Shown here piece after piece: positions 34,314-41,803 of a stretch of 64,000 nucleotides of DNA. Position numbers and translations under genes: made by a program. The first letter of the stretch is position 1. Each line of letters opens with the position of its first letter. This DNA is from Nitrosopumilus sp. BACL13 MAG-121220-bin23. GTDB lineage: Archaea; Thermoproteota; Nitrososphaeria; Nitrososphaerales; Nitrosopumilaceae. The notes under the pieces are model-generated. The model saw only the letters and a list, made by a program, of their open reading frames with translations, did no database searches and was not told where the DNA came from. The stretch is taken from the NCBI GenBank assembly GCA_001437625.1, contig LIAL01000001.1, positions 3,393-67,392 of the forward strand, written 5' to 3'.

Positions 34314-34861
34314 AACATTCTATCTTCCGTTATAATCCAGTCTATGCTTATGTCATGTTCTGATTTTGGAATATTTTTTATGATTTGTTTTTCCAATGTT
34401 AGTGAAATTGTTAACGCGTCTTTTTTTTCTAAAAATTTATCATAAAACCCGTGACCATATCCTAGTCTAACTCCTGAAGGTGATATTCCTACAGTTGGAA
34501 CCACTATGATGTCCAAATAATTATCCACTTGACAGTCTTCTTTAGGTTCCATGATGCCAAAATTACCGCTTTCTAGGCTTGAAAAATCTTTAATTTTTCT
34601 AAACTCTATATTTTCACCTATAACTTTAGGCAAAAATACTTCTTTTCCTTTACTAATTAATTCTTGAATTATATCTTGAGTTAAAATTTCACTTCCTATT
34701 GGATAGTAAAGTCCTATTTTTTCGGCATCTTTGAATGCATATACTTTGTTTATTCTTTTTTGTATTTTTTTACTTGCAATTTTTAATAAATCAAAAGATG
34801 TATTATCTCTTCTTTCTAGAAGAAGTTCTCTTAATGCATTTTTTTTACTATTATCTTCCAA
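34298..34861 (-). CDS. 5-formyltetrahydrofolate cyclo-ligase
   Basis: 187 residues from a TTG at 34861. ALRELLLERRDN near the N-terminus, IGLYYPIGSEILTQDIIQEL, then VPTVGISPSGVRLGYGHGFY and DKFL, match the family's ATP/folate site. It converts 5-formyl-THF to 5,10-methenyl-THF. Its start overlaps the 3' end of folD by 11 bp on the same strand, so they are an operon. It converges with purD. Confidence 0.92.
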   Translation of the reverse strand: MEDNSKKNALRELLLERRDNTSFDLLKIASKKIQKRINKVYAFKDAEKIGLYYPIGSEILTQDIIQELISKGKEVFLPKVIGENIEFRKIKDFSSLESGNFGIMEPKEDCQVDNYLDIIVVPTVGISPSGVRLGYGHGFYDKFLEKKDALTISLTLEKQIIKNIPKSEHDISIDWIITEDRMFQSEK

Positions 34862-35714
34862 TTTGAATTCCTAGTGATGTTGCAGTAATTGTATTTTTTA
34901 ATAACATTGCAACTGTCATTGGTCCTACTCCTCCTGGAACTGGTGTTACAAATGATGCCTTTTCAATAATTTTTTCATAATCACAATCTCCTACCAGTTT
35001 ATCTTCAAATCTTGATATCGCAACATCAATTACAATTGATCCTTCTTTGATCATCTCTGGAGTTAGAATAAACTTTGTTCTATCCCCTACTGCAGTTATG
35101 ATGATATCTGCAGATTGGCAAAATTTTTCAATATCTTTTGTTCTAGAATGACATGTTATCACAGTTGCATTTTTTTCTAATAATAAATGATATAGAGGTT
35201 TACCGACAAGATTACTTCTATTGATTAGTACGATGTTTTTACCTTCCAAGTTTATGTTATGATAATCAAACATTTCCATAACCCCTGATGGCGTACATGC
35301 AACAAGAACTGCTTTTTTCACTGCCAATAATCCTACATTATGTGGAGTAAGTCCATCTACATCCTTTATTGGTGATATTCGTGATGTAACTGCAAATTCA
35401 TTCAAATGTTTTGGTAATGGTAGTTGAACTAAAATTCCATGCACTGATATATCTGCATTTAATTCATCTATGATATTGTTAAGTTCCTGCTGAGTTACAC
35501 TCTCATCAAGTTTGTGGTCTTTAGTAATGATGCCTACTTCTTCACATGCTTTGTGTTTATTTTTTACATATGTTGCAGAAGCTGGATTATTCCCAATTAA
35601 CACTGTGGCCAGGCATGGGTTAATTCCTTCTTTTTTCAACTCATATGCTGCTTTTTTGACTCTGTCTTTGACTGTTTGAGCAATTATTTTTCCATCAATT
35701 TTAATTCCAGTCAT
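34851..35714 (-). CDS. folD: Methylenetetrahydrofolate dehydrogenase/methenyl-THF cyclohydrolase
   Basis: 287 residues. Conserved blocks: GNNPASATYVKNKHKACEEV with the catalytic Lys (YVKNK), HGILVQLPLPKHL, VDGLTPHNVG, and NRSNLVGKPL in the NAD(P) site, then TPVPGGVGPMTVAML near the C-terminus. It provides 10-formyl-THF for purN and methylene-THF in the cytosol. It overlaps the cyclo-ligase gene by 11 bp. It has an ATG start. Confidence 0.96.
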   Translation of the reverse strand: MTGIKIDGKIIAQTVKDRVKKAAYELKKEGINPCLATVLIGNNPASATYVKNKHKACEEVGIITKDHKLDESVTQQELNNIIDELNADISVHGILVQLPLPKHLNEFAVTSRISPIKDVDGLTPHNVGLLAVKKAVLVACTPSGVMEMFDYHNINLEGKNIVLINRSNLVGKPLYHLLLEKNATVITCHSRTKDIEKFCQSADIIITAVGDRTKFILTPEMIKEGSIVIDVAISRFEDKLVGDCDYEKIIEKASFVTPVPGGVGPMTVAMLLKNTITATSLGIQIGR

Positions 35715-35806
35715 AATAATTTCATAATTTATTGATATTTAATTCTTGGAAATCATTGTCAAGAATTTGAGAAAGTAAATTAAATGGGTTACTTCTTACT
35801 TTCTGT

Positions 35807-36091
35807 ATGTTTGTAATGATGGCCGATATACAACTCAAAGATAACACGGAAGATGATTTCAAAATTTTGTTTTCAGAATCAAATAAAATTTTGTCCTCTT
35901 TCACTGGATTTGTATCTAGACGATTTCTAAAATCTATTGATGGAAGTTATCGAATAATTGTTGAACATGAAACTAAAGAAACTTTTATGACTATGATTCA
36001 AAGTCCCGAACATCAGGAATTTCATCCAAAATTACATTCTTTTATGAGTGCAGAACCCGTGAAAAAATTATTTACTATATCTGCTGAATAA
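35807..36091 (+). CDS. ABM-like (antibiotic biosynthesis monooxygenase fold) small protein
   Basis: 94 residues with the ferredoxin-like ABM pattern: N-terminal strand FVMMADIQLKD, helix TEDDFKILFSESNKIL, strand GFVSRRFLKSIDGSYRIIVE, then HETKETFMTMIQSPEHQEFH. The start at 35807 was kept because strand 1 begins right at the Phe; in-frame ATGs at 35816 and 35819 are alternatives. It is followed after one base by a cupin gene. A dimer binding a small heterocycle or haem is the usual form; the substrate here is unknown. Confidence 0.7.
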   Translation: MFVMMADIQLKDNTEDDFKILFSESNKILSSFTGFVSRRFLKSIDGSYRIIVEHETKETFMTMIQSPEHQEFHPKLHSFMSAEPVKKLFTISAE

Positions 36092-36092
36092 A

Positions 36093-36413
36093 TTGAAACT
36101 TGAATTCAATTTAAAAGATAATTTAGAAAAAATCAAAACAAGCAATTCCTATTTTCATACTTTCATCAATAAAGATAGTCTTGCTGCAGGTATTTTGATA
36201 TTGAAACCTGGGGAGGGCGATACACAAGAGCCTCATGAAAATGATGAAGTGTATTTCATACTTTCTGGAAATGGATACCTTAAAATTAAAAATAAAAATT
36301 ACAAAGTTTCAAAAGACAAGTTATTTTTTGTTGCAAAAGGTGCACCTCATTTTTTCCATAGTAATACAAATGATCTCAAAGTTTTGTATTTTTTTGGTGG
36401 TTCTGATTCTTAA
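36093..36413 (+). CDS. Cupin-domain protein
   Basis: 106 residues from a TTG one base after the upstream stop. Cupin motif 1: GDTQEPHENDEVYFILSGNG (with His and Glu ligands, although the usual H-x-H is P-H-x3-D-E). Cupin motif 2: KGAPHFFHSNTNDL with His. It probably binds a metal or small molecule in the cytosol. Translational coupling with the ABM-like gene (35807) suggests a shared role. Its end overlaps purN by 4 bp, convergent. Confidence 0.8.
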   Translation: MKLEFNLKDNLEKIKTSNSYFHTFINKDSLAAGILILKPGEGDTQEPHENDEVYFILSGNGYLKIKNKNYKVSKDKLFFVAKGAPHFFHSNTNDLKVLYFFGGSDS

Positions 36414-37027
36414 GAAATATGGGTTTTTCTTCCTGAAACTTTAATTTTTTTCCTAGCAAAGAGGTTAACTGCTTCTGGATATATCCTGTGTTCTTCTTTT
36501 AAAATTTTCTTAGATAGTGATTTTTCTGTATCATTTTCTTTTATTTCTACAACTGCCTGAATTATGACTGGACCTGTATCCATACCTGAATCTACAAAAT
36601 GTACTGTACATCCTGAATATTTTGCTCCATAATCTAATGCTTGTTTTTGTGAGTCTAATCCTGGAAATGCTGGTAGCAATGCTGGGTGCATGTTTATTAT
36701 TCTATTTTTATATTTTTTTACAAATTCGGGACTGATGATTCTCATAAATCCTGCAAGACATACAAGTCCATTTTTTGGGGTAACTCCATATTTTACAAGT
36801 ATGCTTATAATTTTTTTATCATATTCTGTTCTATTACCTTTGAAGTTTTTACTTTCAATTATTTCGATGTTTACTCCTAATTTTTTTGCTATCATCAAAC
36901 CTTTGGCATCTGATTTGTTTGAAATAACAACTGCTGGATTTATTGGAATTTTTTTCTTTTTAATCGATTTTAGTATGGACTCCATATTACTTCCACGTCC
37001 TGAGATTAATATTCCAAGATTTAGCAA
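36410..37027 (-). CDS. purN: Phosphoribosylglycinamide formyltransferase
   Basis: 205 residues. GILISGRGSNMESIL is the N-terminal substrate site, followed by VCLAGFMRIISPEFV and NMHPALLPAFPGLDSQKQAL (with the catalytic Asn/His block), then GCTVHFVDSGMDTGPVIIQ. Motif order and length are normal. It uses 10-formyl-THF, made by folD just upstream, in purine synthesis. Its upstream neighbour on the opposite strand is the MBL-fold gene. Confidence 0.95.
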   Translation of the reverse strand: MLNLGILISGRGSNMESILKSIKKKKIPINPAVVISNKSDAKGLMIAKKLGVNIEIIESKNFKGNRTEYDKKIISILVKYGVTPKNGLVCLAGFMRIISPEFVKKYKNRIINMHPALLPAFPGLDSQKQALDYGAKYSGCTVHFVDSGMDTGPVIIQAVVEIKENDTEKSLSKKILKEEHRIYPEAVNLFARKKIKVSGRKTHIS

Positions 37028-37103
37028 CTTGTCAATACTAAATCAAACCTGCAATTTATATCAAATCCATTATTTTTTATTTTTATTGCCCAGTAAAGTT
37101 AGG

Positions 37104-38063
37104 ATGACTAAAAATGGAATCCTATGTGATGTCAACGAAAAGCATGTTTATCTAGATCCTAAAAAAACTGATTTGACTACAATTAATTTTGTTTCTCATG
37201 CTCATTCTGATCATCTACCTTCAAAAAATGGTGGTACTATTTTATCTTCAATTGAAACTAGTGAAATATCTAATCTTCGTGGATTCACAATGGAAAACCA
37301 CATTGAATCTATTGATGGTTTTTCACTAATTGATAGTGGGCATGTTTTAGGTTCTAAAGGATTATTGTTTGATGATATTTTCTACACTGGTGATATCTGT
37401 ACCCGTGATAGAGGCTTTTTAAAAGCTGCAAAAATTCCTTCATGCAAAACCCTCATCACTGAATGTACTTTTGGTTTACCTGAATTCAAATTTCCTAAAA
37501 TGCATGAGATTGAAAATTATGTAAATCAATTAATCTCTGATCTTTATTCAAAGGGAATTCCTGTAATTTTAATGGGTTATCAACTTGGAAAGGCTCAAAC
37601 TTTAACTCAAATGTTTGGTCATTGGGATCCTCTGTACCTTCATGATTCAATTAAAGAGATGAATCTTTTACACCAAAAATTTGGTGTGTCTTTAAAAAAT
37701 TGTCTTGGTCATTCAGAGGCTCAAAAAAATGGTTTATTGGATAAAAAACCATGGGTTATGGTTACCCCTGTACTGTCTGCTAAAAATAAATTTCTTCAAG
37801 AAATGAAATCAAAATATGGTGCAGTAACTATTGGTTTTAGCGGATGGGCACAATCTAGGAAATTCTCTTTTGGAAGACGTGCTGATTATTCTGTAACTAT
37901 GAGTGATCATTGTGATTTTAATGAACTTGTAGATATGGTGGTACAATCTGGTGCAGAGCAAGTTTACACTATACATGGTTTTGTTGAAGAATTTGCTACA
38001 CATTTGAATAAAATGGGTATTAGTGCTCAACCTTTGATAAAAAATTCTTTAGGTTCTTACTGA
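37104..38063 (+). CDS. MBL-fold metallohydrolase, mRNA 3'-end-processing/exonuclease-like (COG1236 type)
   Basis: 319 residues. A longer frame reaches to 36690, but it would lie antisense to purN with no protein-like sequence, so the ATG at 37104 was taken. HAHSDHL (residues 32-37) is the first metal motif. The Asp in YTGDIC and the CTFG region follow (LITECTFGLP), then VILMGYQLGKAQTL, and HCDFNELVDMV near the C-terminus carries the last His. This is the layout of CPSF73/Artemis-type exonucleases. It resembles archaeal DNA ligase-associated or RNA-processing exonucleases. Its substrate is not decided. Confidence 0.75.
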   Translation: MTKNGILCDVNEKHVYLDPKKTDLTTINFVSHAHSDHLPSKNGGTILSSIETSEISNLRGFTMENHIESIDGFSLIDSGHVLGSKGLLFDDIFYTGDICTRDRGFLKAAKIPSCKTLITECTFGLPEFKFPKMHEIENYVNQLISDLYSKGIPVILMGYQLGKAQTLTQMFGHWDPLYLHDSIKEMNLLHQKFGVSLKNCLGHSEAQKNGLLDKKPWVMVTPVLSAKNKFLQEMKSKYGAVTIGFSGWAQSRKFSFGRRADYSVTMSDHCDFNELVDMVVQSGAEQVYTIHGFVEEFATHLNKMGISAQPLIKNSLGSY

Positions 38064-38109
38064 TTTCAATATGTCCATATGGAAAATTATCTGATGAAGA
38101 AATTAAATG

Positions 38110-38202
38110 GCGAAGCCCTCTAAACTGCAGAACATTAAGAGATTTCCTCTTGTGGTCAAGCGTCAAACGCTTGGTTGCCTTTTTCGTTCTACGGGGCTAC
38201 GC
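38110..38202 (+). ncRNA. Candidate structured RNA, multi-hairpin
   Basis: A GC-rich stretch between genes folds into a closed three-hairpin layout. GCGAAGCCC (38110-38118) pairs with GGGCTACGC (38194-38202) with one A-A mismatch as the closing stem. AAGAG/CTCTT (38137-38151) and CAAGCGT/ACGCTTG (38157-38173) form inner hairpins; the latter can extend to 12 bp using G-U pairs on this strand. No open reading frame explains it. Strand was chosen by G-U pairing only, so it is uncertain. It matches no family I know. Confidence 0.45.
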
Positions 38203-38345
38203 AGGTTATTTGTTAGATTTTGTAACTAACACTGTATTATTTGTTAAGATATACAACTATTTAAAATTATTATGTAATTTTTATAATTAATAGTCATTTT
38301 TATTGTAATTCTCTCTAGTATTATTCCAAACTAGTTGGTTTTATT

Positions 38346-38489
38346 CTAATATTTTGTTGGTTTTTTACCCTTTTTCTTTACTTGTTGTTCTTTTTTGTAT
38401 TTTTTAATTCGTTGATTTTGCTCTGCAACCTTTTGCCCTTTTTGCTTCCTTCCTTCTTTTTTCCCTTCTGTTTTATTCTTAAATCCCAT
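38346..38489 (-). CDS. Small Lys-rich basic protein (47 aa)
   Basis: An ATG at 38489 gives 47 residues, of which about 40 percent are Lys/Arg (for example GKKEGRKQKGQK and QRIKKYKKEQQVKKKGKK). It is probably disordered and nucleic-acid binding, and may be a ribosome- or chromatin-associated protein. Its base composition follows from Lys codons, so the coding call is weaker than its length suggests. It lies on the strand opposite the candidate RNA. Confidence 0.4.
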   Translation of the reverse strand: MGFKNKTEGKKEGRKQKGQKVAEQNQRIKKYKKEQQVKKKGKKPTKY

Positions 38490-38540
38490 ATCCAAAATTC
38501 TGTAATTTAATTATGATAAAAATTTTGATATGTATATGAT

Positions 38541-38777
38541 TTATTTAGTAAATTGATTACATTTACAATCTACTACTAGGCATGTCTCAGCATTTCTAAT
38601 GTGATTATGAGTGAAATGCATACATGTTTTATTTTTACAAATTCTTTTCTGTGCTTCTTTTTTTACTATTACTTGAGCGATAAAATTTGCTTTCTCTTTT
38701 GAATATGATTTTTTGTCAATGTAGAAATGAACTATTCCGTTGTACAGTAAATTATGATTAAATTGTTTTTCAAGCAA
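38541..38777 (-). CDS. Cys/His-rich small protein
   Basis: 78 residues from a TTG at 38777, immediately after the TAA stop of the microgene at 38778 (TAA-TTG). The C-terminal half has ICKNKTCMHFTHNH, then ETCLVVDCKCNQF, a Cys/His cluster able to bind one or two zinc ions. The C-x4-C-x-C-x2-F end is shared with the 50-aa protein at 6792-6944. Function is unknown. Confidence 0.55.
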   Translation of the reverse strand: MLEKQFNHNLLYNGIVHFYIDKKSYSKEKANFIAQVIVKKEAQKRICKNKTCMHFTHNHIRNAETCLVVDCKCNQFTK

Positions 38778-38873
38778 TTAATCCCTCATGTTGCCTCTTC
38801 TAATGTTTTTTATTTTATGATCGCTGCAACCACAATTTCTTTCTACACATAATTCTTGTTCTAATATTCGCAT
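38778..38873 (-). CDS. Cys-rich microprotein (31 aa) coupled to 38541-38777
   Basis: An ATG at 38873 opens 31 codons ending TAA at 38778, directly before the TTG of the next gene. The product has CVERNCGCSDH, i.e. three Cys and one His. The stop-start abutment supports the reading; length alone would not. It could be a zinc-binding partner of the following Cys/His-rich protein or a leader-type ORF. Confidence 0.35.
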   Translation of the reverse strand: MRILEQELCVERNCGCSDHKIKNIRRGNMRD

Positions 38874-39004
38874 GCATTCTATACGTGATTCTGATATTTG
38901 AAATTCTTTGTATTTTTACTTGTCAAATGTTTGTTTTTTCATCTTATTTTAAAAATAATTAAAATTATGATAATGTTTTTAAAAAAAACATTCTAATCTA
39001 GTTC

Positions 39005-39301
39005 ATGGGATTTTTATCTAATTTTTGTAATGATTTAAAAAATGCAAAAAGAAGTAAGGCTGCTAATATCAACGGAAAAAATCTTAAAGAATTACTTACA
39101 AAATTCAAAGATGAACGTGATGGAATAGAACTAGATACAGGGATTCGACCTCAAATTGATGATACCACTCAAATGTTCATGCAAAAAATTCTAAATGTTT
39201 GGATTTCAGAAGGTAAGGAAATTGACGAGGAAAAATTTTGGTCTGAAGTTGATTATAACCGACAATTTACTCATTCAATAGAATATTATGAACGACGTTA
39301 A
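39005..39301 (+). CDS. Small soluble protein, unknown
   Basis: 98 residues from an ATG at 39005. Mainly helical (LSNFCNDLKNAKRSKAANIN, then LKELLTKFKDERDGIELDTG, then QMFMQKILNVWISEGKEI) and ends SIEYYERR. No TM, one Cys, no family recognised. It precedes a Cys-rich microgene on the same strand by 26 bp. Confidence 0.55.
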   Translation: MGFLSNFCNDLKNAKRSKAANINGKNLKELLTKFKDERDGIELDTGIRPQIDDTTQMFMQKILNVWISEGKEIDEEKFWSEVDYNRQFTHSIEYYERR

Positions 39302-39327
39302 TAATTTTAATTCTGGAATTGATTTGA

Positions 39328-39435
39328 TTGGATAAAGAGCGATTACGAGTAAAAAGTGGTAGAAGTAAGGGTTGTAAAGATTGCATTACTCACAGATGTA
39401 TTCCTAGTAGCTGCAATTGTGATTGTCATCGTTAA
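39328..39435 (+). CDS. Cys-rich microprotein (35 aa)
   Basis: A TTG at 39328, directly after an in-frame TGA, gives 35 residues. The product has a basic head (KERLRVKSGRSK) and then CKDCITHRC, followed by SCNCDCHR, which makes six Cys and two His in 20 residues. The dense Cys/His content suggests a zinc knuckle rather than chance. It converges with the glycerate kinase gene with a 5-bp gap. Confidence 0.45.
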   Translation: MDKERLRVKSGRSKGCKDCITHRCIPSSCNCDCHR

Positions 39436-39440
39436 TAATT

Positions 39441-40718
39441 TTATTTTAAAATTATGCCTATGTCCATTAGATTCATGTGTGTGAAATCTGTTTTGATGTT
39501 TGCTTTTTGTTTTTGAAAGAATCTTGCTGAATCATTATTTTTTAAAAATTCTTTCATGACTGTTAGATCCACTTTAATATTTTCTATAATTGCCCCTGCA
39601 AAATTAGAATTTCCGTCAATTCCATCTGTACCCATTGACGCAATCGTTATTTTATTTAATTTTTGAGTATTTTTTAAAATTCTTAATACTAATTCCTGAT
39701 TTCTTCCCCCTTTTCCTTTCCCTACCACTCTAACTGTTGGTTCTCCTCCTAAAATTAAACACGTATTTTGCCCTTCTGGAATATTTTCTAGAATTTTTTT
39801 AACTGTATCTTTTATGTCTCCAAAAATTTGCATTTTAATAACTTTGTACCCTTTTGTTTTTGCTGTTTCTTCCATTGCTTCTAGACAATTATTATTATTT
39901 GCAATAACATAATTTTCAATTTTTGCCCTTTTCGGTGTTTCTGTTTTTTGATTGTGTAATCCGTTACCCAAAATCTGTAAAACTTCAATTGGAATTCTAG
40001 TTTTTAATCTATATTTTTCTATTATGTTCATTGCATCTTGATATGTTGTATCATCCATGTATGTTGTACCTGATGCAATTGATGATAGATCATCATTCTC
40101 AACATCTGACATTACTAATCCTATTCCATCACATTTCATATTTTCTACAAGCTTACCTCCTTTGATTTTTGATAGATGTTTTCTAACACAATTAAATTCT
40201 TGAATTGTTGCTCCTGACTTTAACAGCATATCTGTAGTGTGAACTTTATCGCTAAGTGTAATTTCATCTGGCATTGCAAGTAATGCTGATCCGCCACCTG
40301 AAACTAGAAAAATAATTAATTCTCTACTTTTTCTATTTTCTACAAATTTTATAACTTCTTTTGCAGCTTTCACACTTGTTTTATCTGGTTTTGGATGTCC
40401 TGAGTTAAAAATTTGAAATTTTTTAGATTTGATTTTTGCCTTTGCATTTTTTGGAATAACAATTATTCCACTTTTTATTGGAATTATTGAATTAATTGCC
40501 CTAGTCATGGAATCTGCTGCCTTTCCAAATGCTACTGTATAGATCTCAGAATATTTTTCGATATTCAATATTCTCCCATCTATTTTAATTTCATTTGTTG
40601 TAACGTAATTTTGTATGATGTTTTCTGGATTAGCTGCCTGAAGACCTGATTCTAAAATTTCTAAACAATCTTTCTTCTTTTCTGTAATTGCTAATTCCTC
40701 AAAATTCTGAATTATCAT
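39441..40718 (-). CDS. Glycerate 2-kinase (GckA/MOFRL type)
   Basis: 425 residues from the ATG at 40718; a longer TTG/ATG-led frame to 40775 overlaps the Fe-ADH upstream region and is less likely. Family blocks include YTVAFGKAADSMTRAI, IIVIPKNAKAK, IFNSGHPKPDKTSVKAA, IFLVSGGGSALLAMP and NCVRKHLSKIKGGKL, and C-terminal CLILGGEPTVRVVGKGKGGR with MGTDGIDGNSN. It phosphorylates glycerate to 2-phosphoglycerate, feeding central carbon metabolism. Its start is 51 bp from that of the divergent Fe-ADH. Confidence 0.9.
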   Translation of the reverse strand: MIIQNFEELAITEKKKDCLEILESGLQAANPENIIQNYVTTNEIKIDGRILNIEKYSEIYTVAFGKAADSMTRAINSIIPIKSGIIVIPKNAKAKIKSKKFQIFNSGHPKPDKTSVKAAKEVIKFVENRKSRELIIFLVSGGGSALLAMPDEITLSDKVHTTDMLLKSGATIQEFNCVRKHLSKIKGGKLVENMKCDGIGLVMSDVENDDLSSIASGTTYMDDTTYQDAMNIIEKYRLKTRIPIEVLQILGNGLHNQKTETPKRAKIENYVIANNNNCLEAMEETAKTKGYKVIKMQIFGDIKDTVKKILENIPEGQNTCLILGGEPTVRVVGKGKGGRNQELVLRILKNTQKLNKITIASMGTDGIDGNSNFAGAIIENIKVDLTVMKEFLKNNDSARFFQKQKANIKTDFTHMNLMDIGIILK

Positions 40719-40769
40719 ATGATTTTCATCACTGTAAGATATAATAAACAAACCAATGATGTTTATTTT

Positions 40770-41714
40770 ATGCATACAGTACGCATTCCAAAAGTTATTA
40801 ATTTTGGAGAAAACGCACTTGGTGAAACAGAATATCCAAAAAATGCCCTAGTTGTTACAACCGTTCCACCAGAATTGTCTGACAAATGGTTAGCAAAAAT
40901 GGGAATTCAGGATTATATGTTATATGACCAAGTAAAACCTGAACCATCAATTGATGATGTCAATAAGGTCATTTCTCAATTCAAAGACAAAAACCCTTCA
41001 GTTCTAATCGGCTTGGGTGGTGGAAGTTCAATGGATGTGGTAAAATACGCTGCACCTGAAATGAAAAAAGGAAAAATTCTAATTCCAACTACGTTTGGAA
41101 CTGGAGCTGAAATGACAACCTATTGTGTTCTAAAATTTGATGGAAAAAAGAAATTGTTACGTGAAGATAGATTTTTAGCTGATATGGCTGTAGTTGATTC
41201 ATACTTTTTGGATGGAACTCCACAACAAGTTATCAACAGTTCTGTCTGTGATGCATGTGCTCAAGCTACTGAAGGCTATGATAGCAAACTTGGTAATGAC
41301 TTGACTAGAACATTATGTAAACAAGCATTTGATATTCTCTATGATGCAATTATGAATGATAAACCAGAAAACTATCCATACGGTTCAATGTTATCTGGAA
41401 TGGGATTTGGAAATTGCTCTACAACATTAGGACATGCATTGTCCTATGTGTTTTCAAATGAGGGGGTACCTCATGGATATTCTTTATCTTCTTGTACTAC
41501 AGTTGCACACAAGCATAACAATTCAATCTTCTATGATAGATTCAAAGAGGCAATGAATAAACTTGGATTTGATAAATTAGAACTCAAAGCTGATATTTCA
41601 GATGCTGCTGACACCGTAATGACCGATAGAGGCCACTTGGATCCAAATCCAATCCCAATATCTAAAGATGATGTCGTAAAATGTCTTGAAAATATCAAAG
41701 CAGGTAATTTATAG
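40770..41714 (+). CDS. Iron-containing alcohol dehydrogenase; likely malonic-semialdehyde reductase of the HP/HB cycle
   Basis: 314 residues from the ATG at 40770 (an in-frame ATG at 40719 would overlap the divergent kinase start). NAD(P) loop GLGGGSSMDVVKYAA at about 81-95; FGTGAEMTTY; then metal-site residues in VCDACAQATEGYDS, LGHALSYVFS and EGVPHGYSLSS (Asp and three His). It is shorter than typical Fe-ADHs (about 380). In Nitrosopumilus maritimus an enzyme of this family was characterised as a malonic-semialdehyde reductase of the 3-hydroxypropionate/4-hydroxybutyrate cycle. Equivalence here is inferred. Confidence 0.8.
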   Translation: MHTVRIPKVINFGENALGETEYPKNALVVTTVPPELSDKWLAKMGIQDYMLYDQVKPEPSIDDVNKVISQFKDKNPSVLIGLGGGSSMDVVKYAAPEMKKGKILIPTTFGTGAEMTTYCVLKFDGKKKLLREDRFLADMAVVDSYFLDGTPQQVINSSVCDACAQATEGYDSKLGNDLTRTLCKQAFDILYDAIMNDKPENYPYGSMLSGMGFGNCSTTLGHALSYVFSNEGVPHGYSLSSCTTVAHKHNNSIFYDRFKEAMNKLGFDKLELKADISDAADTVMTDRGHLDPNPIPISKDDVVKCLENIKAGNL

Positions 41715-41803
41715 AAAATTTATTTTTCTCTTTTTTTATATCTAAACTGCGAAATGGGCAGATTAACTAAACTTTTTATTGTAATGATTTAGAATAAAAT
41801 CAA

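Noticed and set aside
36690..37103. 5' extension of the MBL-fold frame
   Set aside because: It runs antisense through purN, has Phe/Ile-rich, shadow-like composition, and the family starts at the ATG at 37104.
38091..38104. CTGATGA...GAAA, hammerhead-like core
   Set aside because: There is no room for stem II and no flanking stems with a cleavage site.
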